DNA from: Ornithinimicrobium laminariae
GTDB taxonomy: Bacteria; Actinomycetota; Actinomycetes; Actinomycetales; Dermatophilaceae
DNA length: 64,000 nt
Assembly: GCF_019457945.1 (NCBI RefSeq)
Contig: NZ_JAHZSU010000001.1
Coordinates: 515,538-579,537, forward strand
Direction of reading: 5' to 3'
Below are positions 26,360 to 36,301 of this stretch, piece by piece (position 1 is the stretch's first letter; the number at the start of each line of letters is the position of its first letter). The notes beneath the pieces are model-generated. The model had not been told where the DNA came from. It worked only from the letters and a program-made list of their open reading frames with translations, and did no database searches. Position numbers and translations under genes: made by a program.

Positions 26360-27415
26360 ATGACAACGATCAAGACACCACAATCGGACATGAAGAAGAC
26401 GACGTTGGGCCCCGACGGACCGAGTGTCTCCAGTTTCGCGTTGGGCACTATGACGTTCGGTGTCGAGACCGATGAGGACATGGCTCACCACCAACTGGAC
26501 GTCTTCGTCGAGGCCGGTGGCACGTTCATCGACACGGCGGACGTCTACGGTGACGGTGAATCCGAGCGAATCATCGGCCGTTGGCTCAAGCGGCGCGGTT
26601 GCGTCGATGACCTGACGATGGCTACGAAAGGCCGCTTCGCCCCACGAGAAGGCTCAGCTGGCGCCTCTCGCCGCAACTTGGTTCACTCCGTGGACGCTAG
26701 CCTGCAGCGACTCGACCTTGAGGTGATCGACCTTTACTCCGTGCATGGCTGGGACCAAGAAACACCTGTCACCGAAACCCTCGACACACTCACTGAGCTA
26801 GCGCGCATAGGAAAGATCAAGCACGTTGGATGGTCGAACGTGACCGGGTGGCAACTGCAGGAAATCCTCAGCACTGCTGAGCACGGCGGATTCGTTCGTC
26901 CTGTTGCCCTGCAGCCCCAGTACAACCTTCTCGATCGCACCATCGAACTCGAAGTTTTGCCGTGCGCCCTCGAGGGCAGACTGTCGATCACGCCGTGGTC
27001 ACCCCTAGGCGGTGGCTGGCTGACAGGTAAGTACCGGGCACAGCAACGACCGACCGGCGCTACCCGCCTCGGCGAAGACCCCCGGCGTGGGGTCGAGGCC
27101 TACGACCTACGCAACACAGACCAGACCTGGCGCATCATCTCCGAACTCGAATCCGTGGCAGGTGAAATTGGGCGGCCCATGGCTCACGTCGCCCTCGCGT
27201 GGCTTGCCTCTCGACCAGGAGTGAGCTCGACCCTGCTCGGCGCGCGCACCCTCAAGCAACTCACCAACAACCTCGCCGCCGCCAATCTCGAGCTCGACCA
27301 AACAACGCAAGAACGTCTGACACACATCTCCAACCCCGGCCTACCGACCTACCCCTACGGCATGATTGAAGACTTCTGCGAGGTGAGCGTGTGGCAAGAA
27401 CTCGGCCTACGATAA
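26360..27415 (+). CDS. Aldo/keto reductase
   Basis: An NADPH-dependent reductase of the AKR superfamily, 351 residues from ATG 26360. Catalytic Asp and Tyr are in FIDTADVYGDGESE, Lys in MATKGRFAP; IDLYSVHGWDQETPV contains the His, and VGWSNVTGWQLQ and the late ARTLKQLTNN complete the fold. The TTG at 26348, in frame, lies within the -10 and is rejected. Likely induced by an electrophile or aldehyde through the divergent MerR regulator; substrate cannot be read from the sequence. Confidence 0.93.
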   Translation: MTTIKTPQSDMKKTTLGPDGPSVSSFALGTMTFGVETDEDMAHHQLDVFVEAGGTFIDTADVYGDGESERIIGRWLKRRGCVDDLTMATKGRFAPREGSAGASRRNLVHSVDASLQRLDLEVIDLYSVHGWDQETPVTETLDTLTELARIGKIKHVGWSNVTGWQLQEILSTAEHGGFVRPVALQPQYNLLDRTIELEVLPCALEGRLSITPWSPLGGGWLTGKYRAQQRPTGATRLGEDPRRGVEAYDLRNTDQTWRIISELESVAGEIGRPMAHVALAWLASRPGVSSTLLGARTLKQLTNNLAAANLELDQTTQERLTHISNPGLPTYPYGMIEDFCEVSVWQELGLR

Positions 27416-27572
27416 ATACGGGTATCGGCCGCTACCCTCGACCGTTCCGCAGGGGCCCGTCCCGGACGCCGATCCTTCCACTGCGCTCAATATCAATGAC
27501 CTGTCTGGCTTGAACATAGGCACCTAAGGCACACCCATCCGTTCATGTCCTCCTCCTGTGCCGGAGTCACGT

Positions 27573-27890
27573 CTAGGGCAGTGATCGCCGCAGCGCAGTG
27601 AGATGGGCGGCTAGCCAATCGGGTTGGCCGCCCGCTTGCGTGTAGTCAGCGCAGACGACTTTCAGTTGGTCAATCGCTACTCCAGGACCCAGATCAGGCA
27701 CCGATTGGCGATCGACGCGCAACCCCTGCGGCCACGGCGTCCTTTCAGCAATCTGACGCACAGCCTGCAAGAAGCCAGGGAATGCGAGAAGCGCCTGGTC
27801 CAACGGCAACTGTTGCCACCGTCGGTCCAGGCGCTCAATCTCTACATCCACGACGTCGCTAGGCGATGCGTGCGCGGACGAAAGGTGCAT
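27573..27890 (-). CDS. Small hypothetical protein coupled to the Bax-inhibitor gene
   Basis: A 105-residue protein, unrecognised. It is mostly helical in character, with a pattern LPLDQALLAFPGFLQAVRQIA and an end DWLAAHLTALRRSLP, no signal or membrane helix. The ATG comes 2 bases after the stop of the Bax-1 family gene on the same strand, which supports real translation by coupling. The 157 bp downstream to the aldo-keto reductase stop hold nothing recognised. Confidence 0.6.
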   Translation of the reverse strand: MHLSSAHASPSDVVDVEIERLDRRWQQLPLDQALLAFPGFLQAVRQIAERTPWPQGLRVDRQSVPDLGPGVAIDQLKVVCADYTQAGGQPDWLAAHLTALRRSLP

Positions 27891-27892
27891 GG

Positions 27893-28774
27893 TCAGTCGT
27901 TGTTAGCCAAGATGGCGAACAGACGTAGGAACTCGATGTAGAGCCAGACCAGGCTGGCGATGAGGCCGTGAGCCATCAGCCATGAATACTTCTGTGGGGC
28001 GCCACCCTTGATGCCACGATCGATCGAGTCGAAGTCGATCGCTAGGCTGTAGGAAGCCATTGCGACACCGAGCAGCGAAATGACGATTCCGAACGGGCCG
28101 CCGTAGATGCCCCAGCCGTCACCGAAGCCCAAGAAACTAGCGCCAACGTTGACCAAAGCAAAGACCAAGTAGCCCATCGCCATCATGCCGAAGATGCGAC
28201 GAGACTTGCTGGTGACCTTGATGAAGCCGATCTTCCAGGCTAGGAACATACCGGCGAAGGTGCCCAAGGTAGCCACGACTGCACTGGCGACGACGCCTTC
28301 GTAGACAGCGTTGAAATAAACGCTGATGGCGCCCAGGAAGGCACCCTGCAGCACTGCATGGGCGATGATCAACGGGACGTTGACCTTCTTGGAGAAGGCA
28401 ATAGCAAACGACAGACCGAGGGAGCCGAACATGCCTAACAGCCAGATTGGCATCGTCAGCGGCGACATTTCGCCAGTGATTGCGTCGGGTGCGGTGATCT
28501 GCCAGCTAGCAAAGGCGGTGACGAGCACGATGGCAAAGATGCCCAGCGACTTCATCATGACGTCGTCAATGGTCACTCGGCCGGTGTCGACCGGGCTCGC
28601 GGTGCCCTGTCCATACATCTGCTCAAGCTGCTCAGGCGACATGCTCTCCGAGGGGCCCGGGTAGCCAGTCGGCATGGGCTGGCCCTGCTGGGCGCCACCC
28701 TGCTGCGGTGAACCGAAGCCCGCATACTGCGACGATTCTTTGTCGATCCGGTTGAAGACCGGGTTGTTGGCCAT
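27893..28774 (-). CDS. Bax inhibitor-1 / YccA-family membrane protein
   Basis: Seven hydrophobic segments follow a 75-residue Gln/Gly/Pro-rich cytosolic head. Typical family sequences are visible: VPLIIAHAVLQGAFLGAISVYF, GVVASAVVATLGTFAGMF and the late ALNDFDSID-like SYSLAIDFDSIDRGIKGGAPQKYSW, where the Asp pair senses protons in characterised members that leak calcium. ATG 28774 (MANNPVF) has GAGG 5 bases before it (a GAAGGAAG-like stretch); the extension to 28819 is rejected. 293 residues fits. The role in bacteria is poorly known. Confidence 0.9.
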   Translation of the reverse strand: MANNPVFNRIDKESSQYAGFGSPQQGGAQQGQPMPTGYPGPSESMSPEQLEQMYGQGTASPVDTGRVTIDDVMMKSLGIFAIVLVTAFASWQITAPDAITGEMSPLTMPIWLLGMFGSLGLSFAIAFSKKVNVPLIIAHAVLQGAFLGAISVYFNAVYEGVVASAVVATLGTFAGMFLAWKIGFIKVTSKSRRIFGMMAMGYLVFALVNVGASFLGFGDGWGIYGGPFGIVISLLGVAMASYSLAIDFDSIDRGIKGGAPQKYSWLMAHGLIASLVWLYIEFLRLFAILANND

Positions 28775-28953
28775 GAGGCCTTCCTCTCGTATATGCCTAA
28801 AAACGACTGCTCGTTCCATAGTTTAGAGCGTTTGGCGGGCAACTTCTGTTCCCACAATGCCTGCCCACTCATCCACATCTTGAAACCTGGTCTGTGGCTC
28901 TGAGCCAGAGGTGGTTAGGCTAGGTCTTTCGGACACACGAAGGAGGGCATGTG

Positions 28954-31326
28954 ATGGTTAGTCGCCGCGCCATACCCTTTGCCCTCGCACTGGCGCTCGG
29001 AATCACCGCCGCCGGTATGTCGGCAACTGCGTCAGCCGTGCCCGTCACCTCCAGTATTGCCACCCAAAACGAGAATGTAGGGCAAGACGCGGCAGGCGCC
29101 ATTGGGCTGGTGGAATCTGCGGAAATCAACGAGCAACTTCTCGCCTTGGCAAGCAACAACGACCGCGTGAGCACCGAAGTCATTGGCACGAGCGTCGAAG
29201 GCCGAGACCTCATGCTGGTGACGGTGACCGATCCTGCAGCCGCCGACGACCTCCCGGTTGTTCTGTTCACCGCCAATCTGCACGGCAATGAGTGGGAGGG
29301 TTCCGATGCCGCGCTGCAACTCATCGAGGATCTCGCCACCAGCACGGATAAAGACGAGGTCGCTTGGTTGCAGTCCAATCGAGTTTCCTTCGTCGTCACG
29401 GCAAACCCTGATGGCCGGTTTAACAACACCCGGGAAAACGCGGCTGGCATTGACCTCAACCGAGACTTCATGACTGCAAGTCAGCCCGAGACGCAAGCCC
29501 TGCGAGATGTCGTCATCGAGCAGCAACCGCTGGCTCTGGTGGATCTGCACGGCTATGTCAACGGCACGCTCGTCGAGCCAACGACTCCCCCACATGGCGA
29601 AAACTCCGAATTCGATTTGTTGATTGAAAACTCCTACCCGTTGGGCCTGGAAATCGAATCGGGGATCACTTCCCTGGACCTCGATGACTCCGCTGATGTT
29701 CGCGATGTGCAAATCCCGCTGCGCGAGTGGAGCGATGGTTGGGATGGTTGGCCACCGGTCTTTTTGCCGCAATACGCCAGTCTGCACGGCACGGTGGCTC
29801 TGACGGTCGAGTTGCCGCTGAGGACCAACAACGGCGCCTACGACCTTGATCAAGGTGAATTGGACCGGCGCTCTGGCATCAATATCGCCATCGCCGATCA
29901 GGTGATGCGCTCCACCCTTGACTACGTCAGCGACGAGGCCGACAGTTTGGTCGCCAACCAACAAGCGGTTTTTGACCGCGGTGCAGCAAACGCTGAGCAG
30001 CGACCAGCCACCGACTTGGACCTGGGTGTGATCGGCACGGAGGATGTTTTCCTCACCGAGTTTGCCGACGCATACGTGATCCCGCAGGGAGTACATCAAC
30101 GTTCGGAGCCGGCGGCGGCGCGCTTGGTTGACTCTTTGTTGGCCAATGACGTTGTGGTGACTCAGTCGACGCAGGGTTTTCGACTCGATGGCGTTGCCTA
30201 CCCCGCCGGGAGCTATGTCGTCCCGGGGGAGCAACCCAAGCGGGGTGTCGCTGGAGCCATGCTTGGCCAGGGCAGCGACATCTCCCCCCGGGTGGAAAGC
30301 ATGTATGACGTCGCGGCCTGGTCGTTGGCTGATCTTTGGGGCGCCGACGTGATACGGGTTGAGGACGCAGCAGACCTCCCGGAGCTCAGCGATCCAGTGG
30401 CATCAGCCCAAGACACCGGCGGCCTCACCGGCGCTGGCCCCTGGGCGTTGACCTTGACCGACCCCAGCAACGTGGCTGCCATGAATGACCTGCTCGCTGC
30501 CGATGTTGCTCTTGGTTGGTCGCCCGAGGGACAGGTCATTATCCCGCGCGATGGAGCGTCAGTCGCGAAGGCTGTCGCCACCACGCACGGTATTGAGATC
30601 CTCACTGTTGACGCGGAAACGCGCGATCAAACCACTGCGAACGCCCTCACTGATCAGATACAGGTCGCTGCTGCGGCCGAGCCTGGCGAGGTTGCTGCGC
30701 TGGGGCAGATGGGCTTCGCAGTCACGGAGTTCTCCGGTGAAGACCTGAATGATGGCTTCGCTTGGCAAGACTTTGACGTTGCCTACGTCTCGAGTGATCT
30801 GCGCTGGGACAGCCTTGAGACAGACGCCCAGGATGATTTTTCGCAGTTCCTGGCTGACGGCGGTGGCCTGATCGCTCAGGGCGAAATCGGTGCCGACTTC
30901 AATCAGCAGATCGATGGCCTCGACGCCACCGCCGAGCCCGGACCCGCCCATGCCAACGGCATTGTGAACGTCACTTCTACTGTGGGGCCCATCGCCACGC
31001 GCGCCACTGCGCAGACGTTCGTCTATGGCCCGGTCTGGTTCACCGACCTTGGCTCCGACGTCACTGTCGATCAGCGCTTGTCCTCCAACCCTCTTCTTAG
31101 CGGCCACTGGCGCGCCGCGGGTGCGGATGCCAGTGGTCCCACTGATGCCCGTGGCCAGGCACTCGTTGTGCACGGTGTGGACCAATCCGGCGCCACCAGC
31201 GGCGCCCCGATCGTCATCTTTGGCAGTGACCCCCTTTTTCGCGCCCACCCCCAAGGACAGTTCCCACTGGTCGGCGCGGCGATTGCCTGGACGACGCTGG
31301 AGAACCCTGGCGAGATGGCACGATAG
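28954..31326 (+). CDS. Secreted M14 family zinc carboxypeptidase-like protein
   Basis: A 790-residue exported protein. The signal peptide (MVSRRAIPFALALALGITAAG... to ASAVP) is followed by an M14 domain: HGNE (NLHGNEWEG, zinc His and Glu), NPDGRFNNTREN, GIDLNRDF and DLHGYV (third ligand). The late catalytic Glu is likely in ALTVELPL. The remaining 450 residues hold at least one further alpha/beta region without a known motif, longer than classical M14 enzymes, so it may be an amidase of cell wall or a broad peptidase. GGAGG lies 7 bases before ATG 28954. It is 5 bp ahead of the UDP-sugar gene. Confidence 0.86.
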   Translation: MVSRRAIPFALALALGITAAGMSATASAVPVTSSIATQNENVGQDAAGAIGLVESAEINEQLLALASNNDRVSTEVIGTSVEGRDLMLVTVTDPAAADDLPVVLFTANLHGNEWEGSDAALQLIEDLATSTDKDEVAWLQSNRVSFVVTANPDGRFNNTRENAAGIDLNRDFMTASQPETQALRDVVIEQQPLALVDLHGYVNGTLVEPTTPPHGENSEFDLLIENSYPLGLEIESGITSLDLDDSADVRDVQIPLREWSDGWDGWPPVFLPQYASLHGTVALTVELPLRTNNGAYDLDQGELDRRSGINIAIADQVMRSTLDYVSDEADSLVANQQAVFDRGAANAEQRPATDLDLGVIGTEDVFLTEFADAYVIPQGVHQRSEPAAARLVDSLLANDVVVTQSTQGFRLDGVAYPAGSYVVPGEQPKRGVAGAMLGQGSDISPRVESMYDVAAWSLADLWGADVIRVEDAADLPELSDPVASAQDTGGLTGAGPWALTLTDPSNVAAMNDLLAADVALGWSPEGQVIIPRDGASVAKAVATTHGIEILTVDAETRDQTTANALTDQIQVAAAAEPGEVAALGQMGFAVTEFSGEDLNDGFAWQDFDVAYVSSDLRWDSLETDAQDDFSQFLADGGGLIAQGEIGADFNQQIDGLDATAEPGPAHANGIVNVTSTVGPIATRATAQTFVYGPVWFTDLGSDVTVDQRLSSNPLLSGHWRAAGADASGPTDARGQALVVHGVDQSGATSGAPIVIFGSDPLFRAHPQGQFPLVGAAIAWTTLENPGEMAR

Positions 31327-31331
31327 AGGCG

Positions 31332-32711
31332 ATGATTCCTCAGATTTCGGGGCTGGAAGAAGCCACCGAGCGCATGCGGGCAGCCCAAGTGGCTGAACCT
31401 GCCATTGAGGTGTTCAAACATTATTGGCTAAAGCTGCAGCATGGCGACGATGCCGACATCCACGAGGCCGCAATCCGCCCCGTCGGCACGGCTGACAAAC
31501 TGCACGACCTCTCCCCCGATGCTGACACCGCCGCACTTGCGCAGACGGCCATCATCAAGCTCAACGGTGGCCTGGGGACGTCTATGGGGATGGACCGCGC
31601 TAAGTCGCTGCTGGAAGTCCGACAGGACGCCACCTTCCTCGACCTCATCGTTCGACAGGTCCGGTATGCGCGCGAGCGGACTGGCGCTGCCCTCCCACTG
31701 GTCCTGATGCACAGCTTTAACACACGCAAAGGCTGCTTGAGCGCCTTGGCGCAACATCCTGACCTTCCGGTGCCCGGCATCCGCCAGGACTTCTTGCAGA
31801 GCCAACAGCCGAAGATTCGCACCGATGATCTAGCCCCCGTGCAATGGCCTCATGACCCAGCCTTGGAGTGGTGTCCGCCAGGACATGGGGACATTTACGT
31901 GTCGCTGCTGAGCTCTGGGATGCTGGACGATCTCTTGGACGCTGGGTTCCGCTACGCGTTTGTCTCTAATGCCGACAACGTCGGGGCCGCGCCGTCGGCC
32001 GCGATTGCTGACTGGTTCGCCCGGCGCGGGGCGGCCTTTGCCATGGAAGTTTGTCGACGCACTCCGGCTGACCGCAAGGGTGGTCACTTGGCACTGCGGA
32101 TCGACGACAACCGGCTCATTTTGCGTGAGTTGGCCCAGGTCGCGCACGAAGACCGCGTCCACTTCGCTGACATTGAGCGCCATCACTACTTCAACACCAA
32201 TAACTTGTGGCTGGACCTGCGTCAGGCCAAAGCTGCACTGGTGGAACGAGGCGGAGTGCTCGGGCTCCCGCTGATTCGCAACGACAAGCACGTCGACCCG
32301 AACGACCCCACCTCGACGCCGGTGATCCAGATTGAGAGCGCGATGGGTGCTGCGATTGAGATTTTCGACGGCGCCACGGCCATCGAAGTGCCCCGCTCGC
32401 GCTTCCGCCCGGTGAAGTCAACGGAAGACTTGCTGCTGCTGCGCTCTGACGCCTTCCGGGTCGCCGATGACGGCACCTTGGACGCGCTCGTTGATCCGCT
32501 GCCCCTCATCACGCTGAACCCGAACTATCGCGGCATTCGAGACTTCAATGCCCGATTCCCTTTTGGGCCGCCCTCGTTGAAGAATGCCTCGTCCTTCACC
32601 ATCAACGGCGACTGGACCTTCGGCCGCGATGTGGTCATTGAAGGGGATGTGGAGTTGTCAGACAACGGCAAAATCACGCACGTTAGTGATGGCACGGTGC
32701 TCTCAGGCTGA
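31332..32711 (+). CDS. UTP-glucose-1-phosphate uridylyltransferase, eukaryote-type (UDPGP family)
   Basis: It makes UDP-glucose (or another UDP-sugar) from UTP and a sugar phosphate. The UDPGP nucleotide-binding motif KLNGGLGTSMGMDRAKSLL is near residue 77; GHGDIYVSLLSSGM, FVSNADNVGA (metal Asp) and the end with left-handed helix character (NGDWTFGRDVVIEGDVEL) are family features. This is the eukaryotic-like UGPase family, not bacterial GalU. 459 residues is typical. It begins 5 bp after the M14 gene, thus in one transcript. Confidence 0.92.
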   Translation: MIPQISGLEEATERMRAAQVAEPAIEVFKHYWLKLQHGDDADIHEAAIRPVGTADKLHDLSPDADTAALAQTAIIKLNGGLGTSMGMDRAKSLLEVRQDATFLDLIVRQVRYARERTGAALPLVLMHSFNTRKGCLSALAQHPDLPVPGIRQDFLQSQQPKIRTDDLAPVQWPHDPALEWCPPGHGDIYVSLLSSGMLDDLLDAGFRYAFVSNADNVGAAPSAAIADWFARRGAAFAMEVCRRTPADRKGGHLALRIDDNRLILRELAQVAHEDRVHFADIERHHYFNTNNLWLDLRQAKAALVERGGVLGLPLIRNDKHVDPNDPTSTPVIQIESAMGAAIEIFDGATAIEVPRSRFRPVKSTEDLLLLRSDAFRVADDGTLDALVDPLPLITLNPNYRGIRDFNARFPFGPPSLKNASSFTINGDWTFGRDVVIEGDVELSDNGKITHVSDGTVLSG

Positions 32712-32717
32712 GCCTGA
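32701..32717 (+). terminator. Short hairpin with the UDPGP stop codon in its loop
   Basis: CTCAGGC and GCCTGAG pair over 7 bp with TGA, the stop codon, as the loop. No T tract follows. It precedes a tRNA gene on the other strand by 14 bp, so it may be a weak terminator protecting against read-through. Confidence 0.35.
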
Positions 32718-32730
32718 GACTGCTAAGAGT

Positions 32731-32804
32731 GTGCCCCCGACGGGATTCGAACCCGTACTGGACCCATTTTAAGTGGGCTGCCTCTGCCGGTTGGGCTACG
32801 GGGG
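32731..32804 (-). tRNA. tRNA with UAA anticodon (Leu by codon), short variable loop
   Basis: Acceptor GCCCCCG pairs with CGGGGGC; the discriminator is A. D arm GCCC/AGGC with GG in the loop, anticodon stem GCCCA/TGGGT with loop CTTAAAA, T arm ACGGG-TTCGAAT-CCCGT. The anticodon TAA reads UUA (leucine). The variable loop is only CCAGT (5 bases), giving 74 nt, whereas bacterial tRNA-Leu normally has a long variable arm. No CCA is encoded. A tRNA called tRNA-Leu(UAA) beside ppx is, from memory, recurrent in actinobacteria (leuX of M. tuberculosis). Confidence 0.85.
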
Positions 32805-32828
32805 CGCGGGCCTAAGGCTACCTAATGT

Positions 32829-33773
32829 TTAGGCCTGCGAAAGCGCAATGCCATCAAGGATGTCGCGCTCGGAAGTGCGGACATGGGTAATGCCTGAGTC
32901 GCGCACCAACCGCTCGATGACTGAACGCCAGACCAAGGCCCCAGCCCCGATCACATCGACACGTCCGGGGTGCATGAAGCCCAGCTCTGCTCGCTGCTCC
33001 CGGTCGCGCTGCACCAAGTCAGTGCAGGCTGCCAGCACGCCTTCGACCGGCAGGGTCACACCGTGGATCCGCTCGCTGTCGTATTCACTTAAGTTGAGCG
33101 CATGCGCCGTGATCGTGGTGACCGAGCCAGCAAGGCCAACAAGAGTTGAGATGCCAGTGAAATCAACATCCTGCGCCGCCTCGTCGATGCCAGCATGGAT
33201 GTTCTCCAGCGCTGCTGCGACCTGTGCTTCGGTGGGTGGGTCCCCCCCTAGATGACGCTCCGTGAGCCGGACACAGCCCATGTTGACCGAGTGTGATTGC
33301 TCAACATCACCGTCCCCGCGGACAAACTCAGTCGAACCGCCACCAATATCAAGCACGAGGTATGGCGCCGCAGCACCTTCCGCACGGAGGTCGCCTGTAG
33401 CGCCGGTGAAGGACAACGAGGCTTCTTCGTGACCACTCACCACCTCCGGGCCGGTGCCGAAAGCAGTAAAGGCTTCTTGCACGCCAGCGATGAACTCATC
33501 TGCGTTCTGCGCGTCGCGTGAGGCTGACGTGGCAACGAAACGAACAGACTCGCATCCTGCCTCAGAGCACGCCGCGGCATACTCACGAGCGGCCTTGAGG
33601 GTGCGCTCCATCGACTCGGGCGCGATGCGCTTGGTGGCGTCAACCCCGTGCCCCAGTCGGACAATCTGCATCTGTCGGGTGATGTGCTGCAGGCTCTTGC
33701 CGTCGTCATCAATGTCAGCGATCAGCAACCTGATCGAGTTGGTGCCGCAGTCGACCGCTCCAACGCGCTTCAT
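32829..33773 (-). CDS. ppx: Exopolyphosphatase / GppA-type phosphatase
   Basis: An ASKHA hydrolase of polyphosphate or pppGpp. Phosphate-1 motif VDCGTNSIRLLI is at residues 7-18, TSASRDAQN follows, and the phosphate-2 motif LVLDIGGGSTEFV lies near residue 145; VGLAGSVTTITAHALNLSEYD continues. At 314 residues it is the short actinobacterial form without the C-terminal HD domain of E. coli Ppx. It overlaps the DUF501 stop by 4 bp and ends the operon just before the tRNA. Confidence 0.93.
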   Translation of the reverse strand: MKRVGAVDCGTNSIRLLIADIDDDGKSLQHITRQMQIVRLGHGVDATKRIAPESMERTLKAAREYAAACSEAGCESVRFVATSASRDAQNADEFIAGVQEAFTAFGTGPEVVSGHEEASLSFTGATGDLRAEGAAAPYLVLDIGGGSTEFVRGDGDVEQSHSVNMGCVRLTERHLGGDPPTEAQVAAALENIHAGIDEAAQDVDFTGISTLVGLAGSVTTITAHALNLSEYDSERIHGVTLPVEGVLAACTDLVQRDREQRAELGFMHPGRVDVIGAGALVWRSVIERLVRDSGITHVRTSERDILDGIALSQA

Positions 33774-34354
33774 GGGCTGACCACCTCATCGTCGTGCTTG
33801 CTTTGGTCCTCGTCGGCGTTGGCGTCGTCTGCGCCGCAGCAACCGTTGTCCCACCAGCGAGGCAGGGCGGCAATGGCCTCATCACCCAAGGGGTTGATGC
33901 CAGGGCCGACAGCCAGTGAGTGTGCCACCAGCACATGCAGGCACTTCACGCGGGTCGGCATCCCACCGGCTGAGATCCCTTCGACCTCTGGGACGTCACC
34001 CAACTCGGCACGGCGACGCAAGTAATCTTCGTGCGCAGCCTGATACGCGGCAGCCAGCGCAGGGGCGGCCACGATGCGCTCACTCATCTCGCGCATCATG
34101 CCGGAGCCCTCAAGAGTCGAAATCGCTCCCGTCAACTTGGGACAGGTCGCATAAAACGAGGTGGGGAAGGGCGTGCCATTCGGCAGTCGCGGTTCGGTGC
34201 GCACCACCGTCGGGCAGCCACAGGGGCAGCGGTGTGCGATCGAGACAACACCGCGCACCGGGCGACCGAGTTGTGCGGTGACCGCTTCCAGATCCGCCGG
34301 CGTGGGGTCCGTGGGATGGGGAGCGTGCAAGACGGTGTCAGCCACCGATGTCAT
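33770..34354 (-). CDS. DUF501 family protein
   Basis: A 194-residue actinobacterial protein of unknown function (Rv1025 type). The conserved middle, with HRCPCGCPTVVRTEPRLPNGTPFPT and FYATCPKLTGAISTLEGSGMM, has several cysteines that could bind a metal, and KCLHVLVAHSLAVGPGINPLGDEA is the family's end. The acidic C-terminal tail has a further CC pair (WDNGCCGADDA). It sits between ftsB and ppx, overlapping both by 4 bp, so it is made with them. Confidence 0.9.
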   Translation of the reverse strand: MTSVADTVLHAPHPTDPTPADLEAVTAQLGRPVRGVVSIAHRCPCGCPTVVRTEPRLPNGTPFPTSFYATCPKLTGAISTLEGSGMMREMSERIVAAPALAAAYQAAHEDYLRRRAELGDVPEVEGISAGGMPTRVKCLHVLVAHSLAVGPGINPLGDEAIAALPRWWDNGCCGADDANADEDQSKHDDEVVSP

Positions 34355-34875
34355 TCAGGAAGTCCTTCGTTGGAGACTTTGATCGACTCCCAAACTTCGC
34401 CATACCAAGGGCCCAGTTCGTGGATGTCGTTGCTCACCGGGGCCATCCCCGGAATCGCTTCAGTTAGCTGTGCGCCCGTGTCATCCAGCACAGTGAATGC
34501 TGTTTCGCCGGGGCGGACGAACCGCAGGCGCTCACGAGCCTGTTGCTCGACATAGTCGGGGTCTTCCCAGGCTGAGATTTGCCCTTCCAACTCTTCGATG
34601 TCCCGCTTTTGGTTCTCGATGTCCTGTTGGAGGGCGGCAATCTCTTGGCGCTGGCTGATGTAGCCGCGCACGGTGGGAAAGAGGAAAACGCAGACCAGCA
34701 CAAAGACCAGCAGTACAAAGGCCATCCGCAGGACCTGCGGGGTGCTGTTTTTGCGTGCTGGCTTGGCGCTGGAGGTGCGGTCACCACCCGCCCTGGGTCG
34801 CGTATTCGACGCCCCAGGGCGGGTGGTTTTTGCCGGTCGACTAGCGTTCGCTCGACCGGGACCGCGGTTACTCAT
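34351..34875 (-). CDS. ftsB: Septum formation initiator FtsB/DivIC-like
   Basis: A 174-residue single-span division protein. A disordered basic N-terminus (about 1-55) is followed by a helix (VLRMAFVLLVFVLVCVFLFP), then a periplasmic-side coiled coil (ISQRQEIAALQQDIENQ...DIEELEGQISAWEDPDYVE) and the conserved ARERLRFVRPGETAFTV. These are hallmarks of FtsB/DivIC in the FtsQLB complex. It is placed after eno, as in most bacteria. Confidence 0.92.
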   Translation of the reverse strand: MSNRGPGRANASRPAKTTRPGASNTRPRAGGDRTSSAKPARKNSTPQVLRMAFVLLVFVLVCVFLFPTVRGYISQRQEIAALQQDIENQKRDIEELEGQISAWEDPDYVEQQARERLRFVRPGETAFTVLDDTGAQLTEAIPGMAPVSNDIHELGPWYGEVWESIKVSNEGLPE

Positions 34876-34900
34876 GTGTTCAACAACCTACGTTCTTGGC

Positions 34901-36190
<1,290 letters not shown>

Positions 36191-36301
36191 TTAGGTCTGC
36201 TCGTTCGGCGGTGCCCAGCCCGCCGGCGGCGGGCGGAGCGAGGCGACATTGCTTCAGGGTTGAGCCTATCGGGTCTGGGCGGACCCGTGCGGCAGCAATC
36301 G

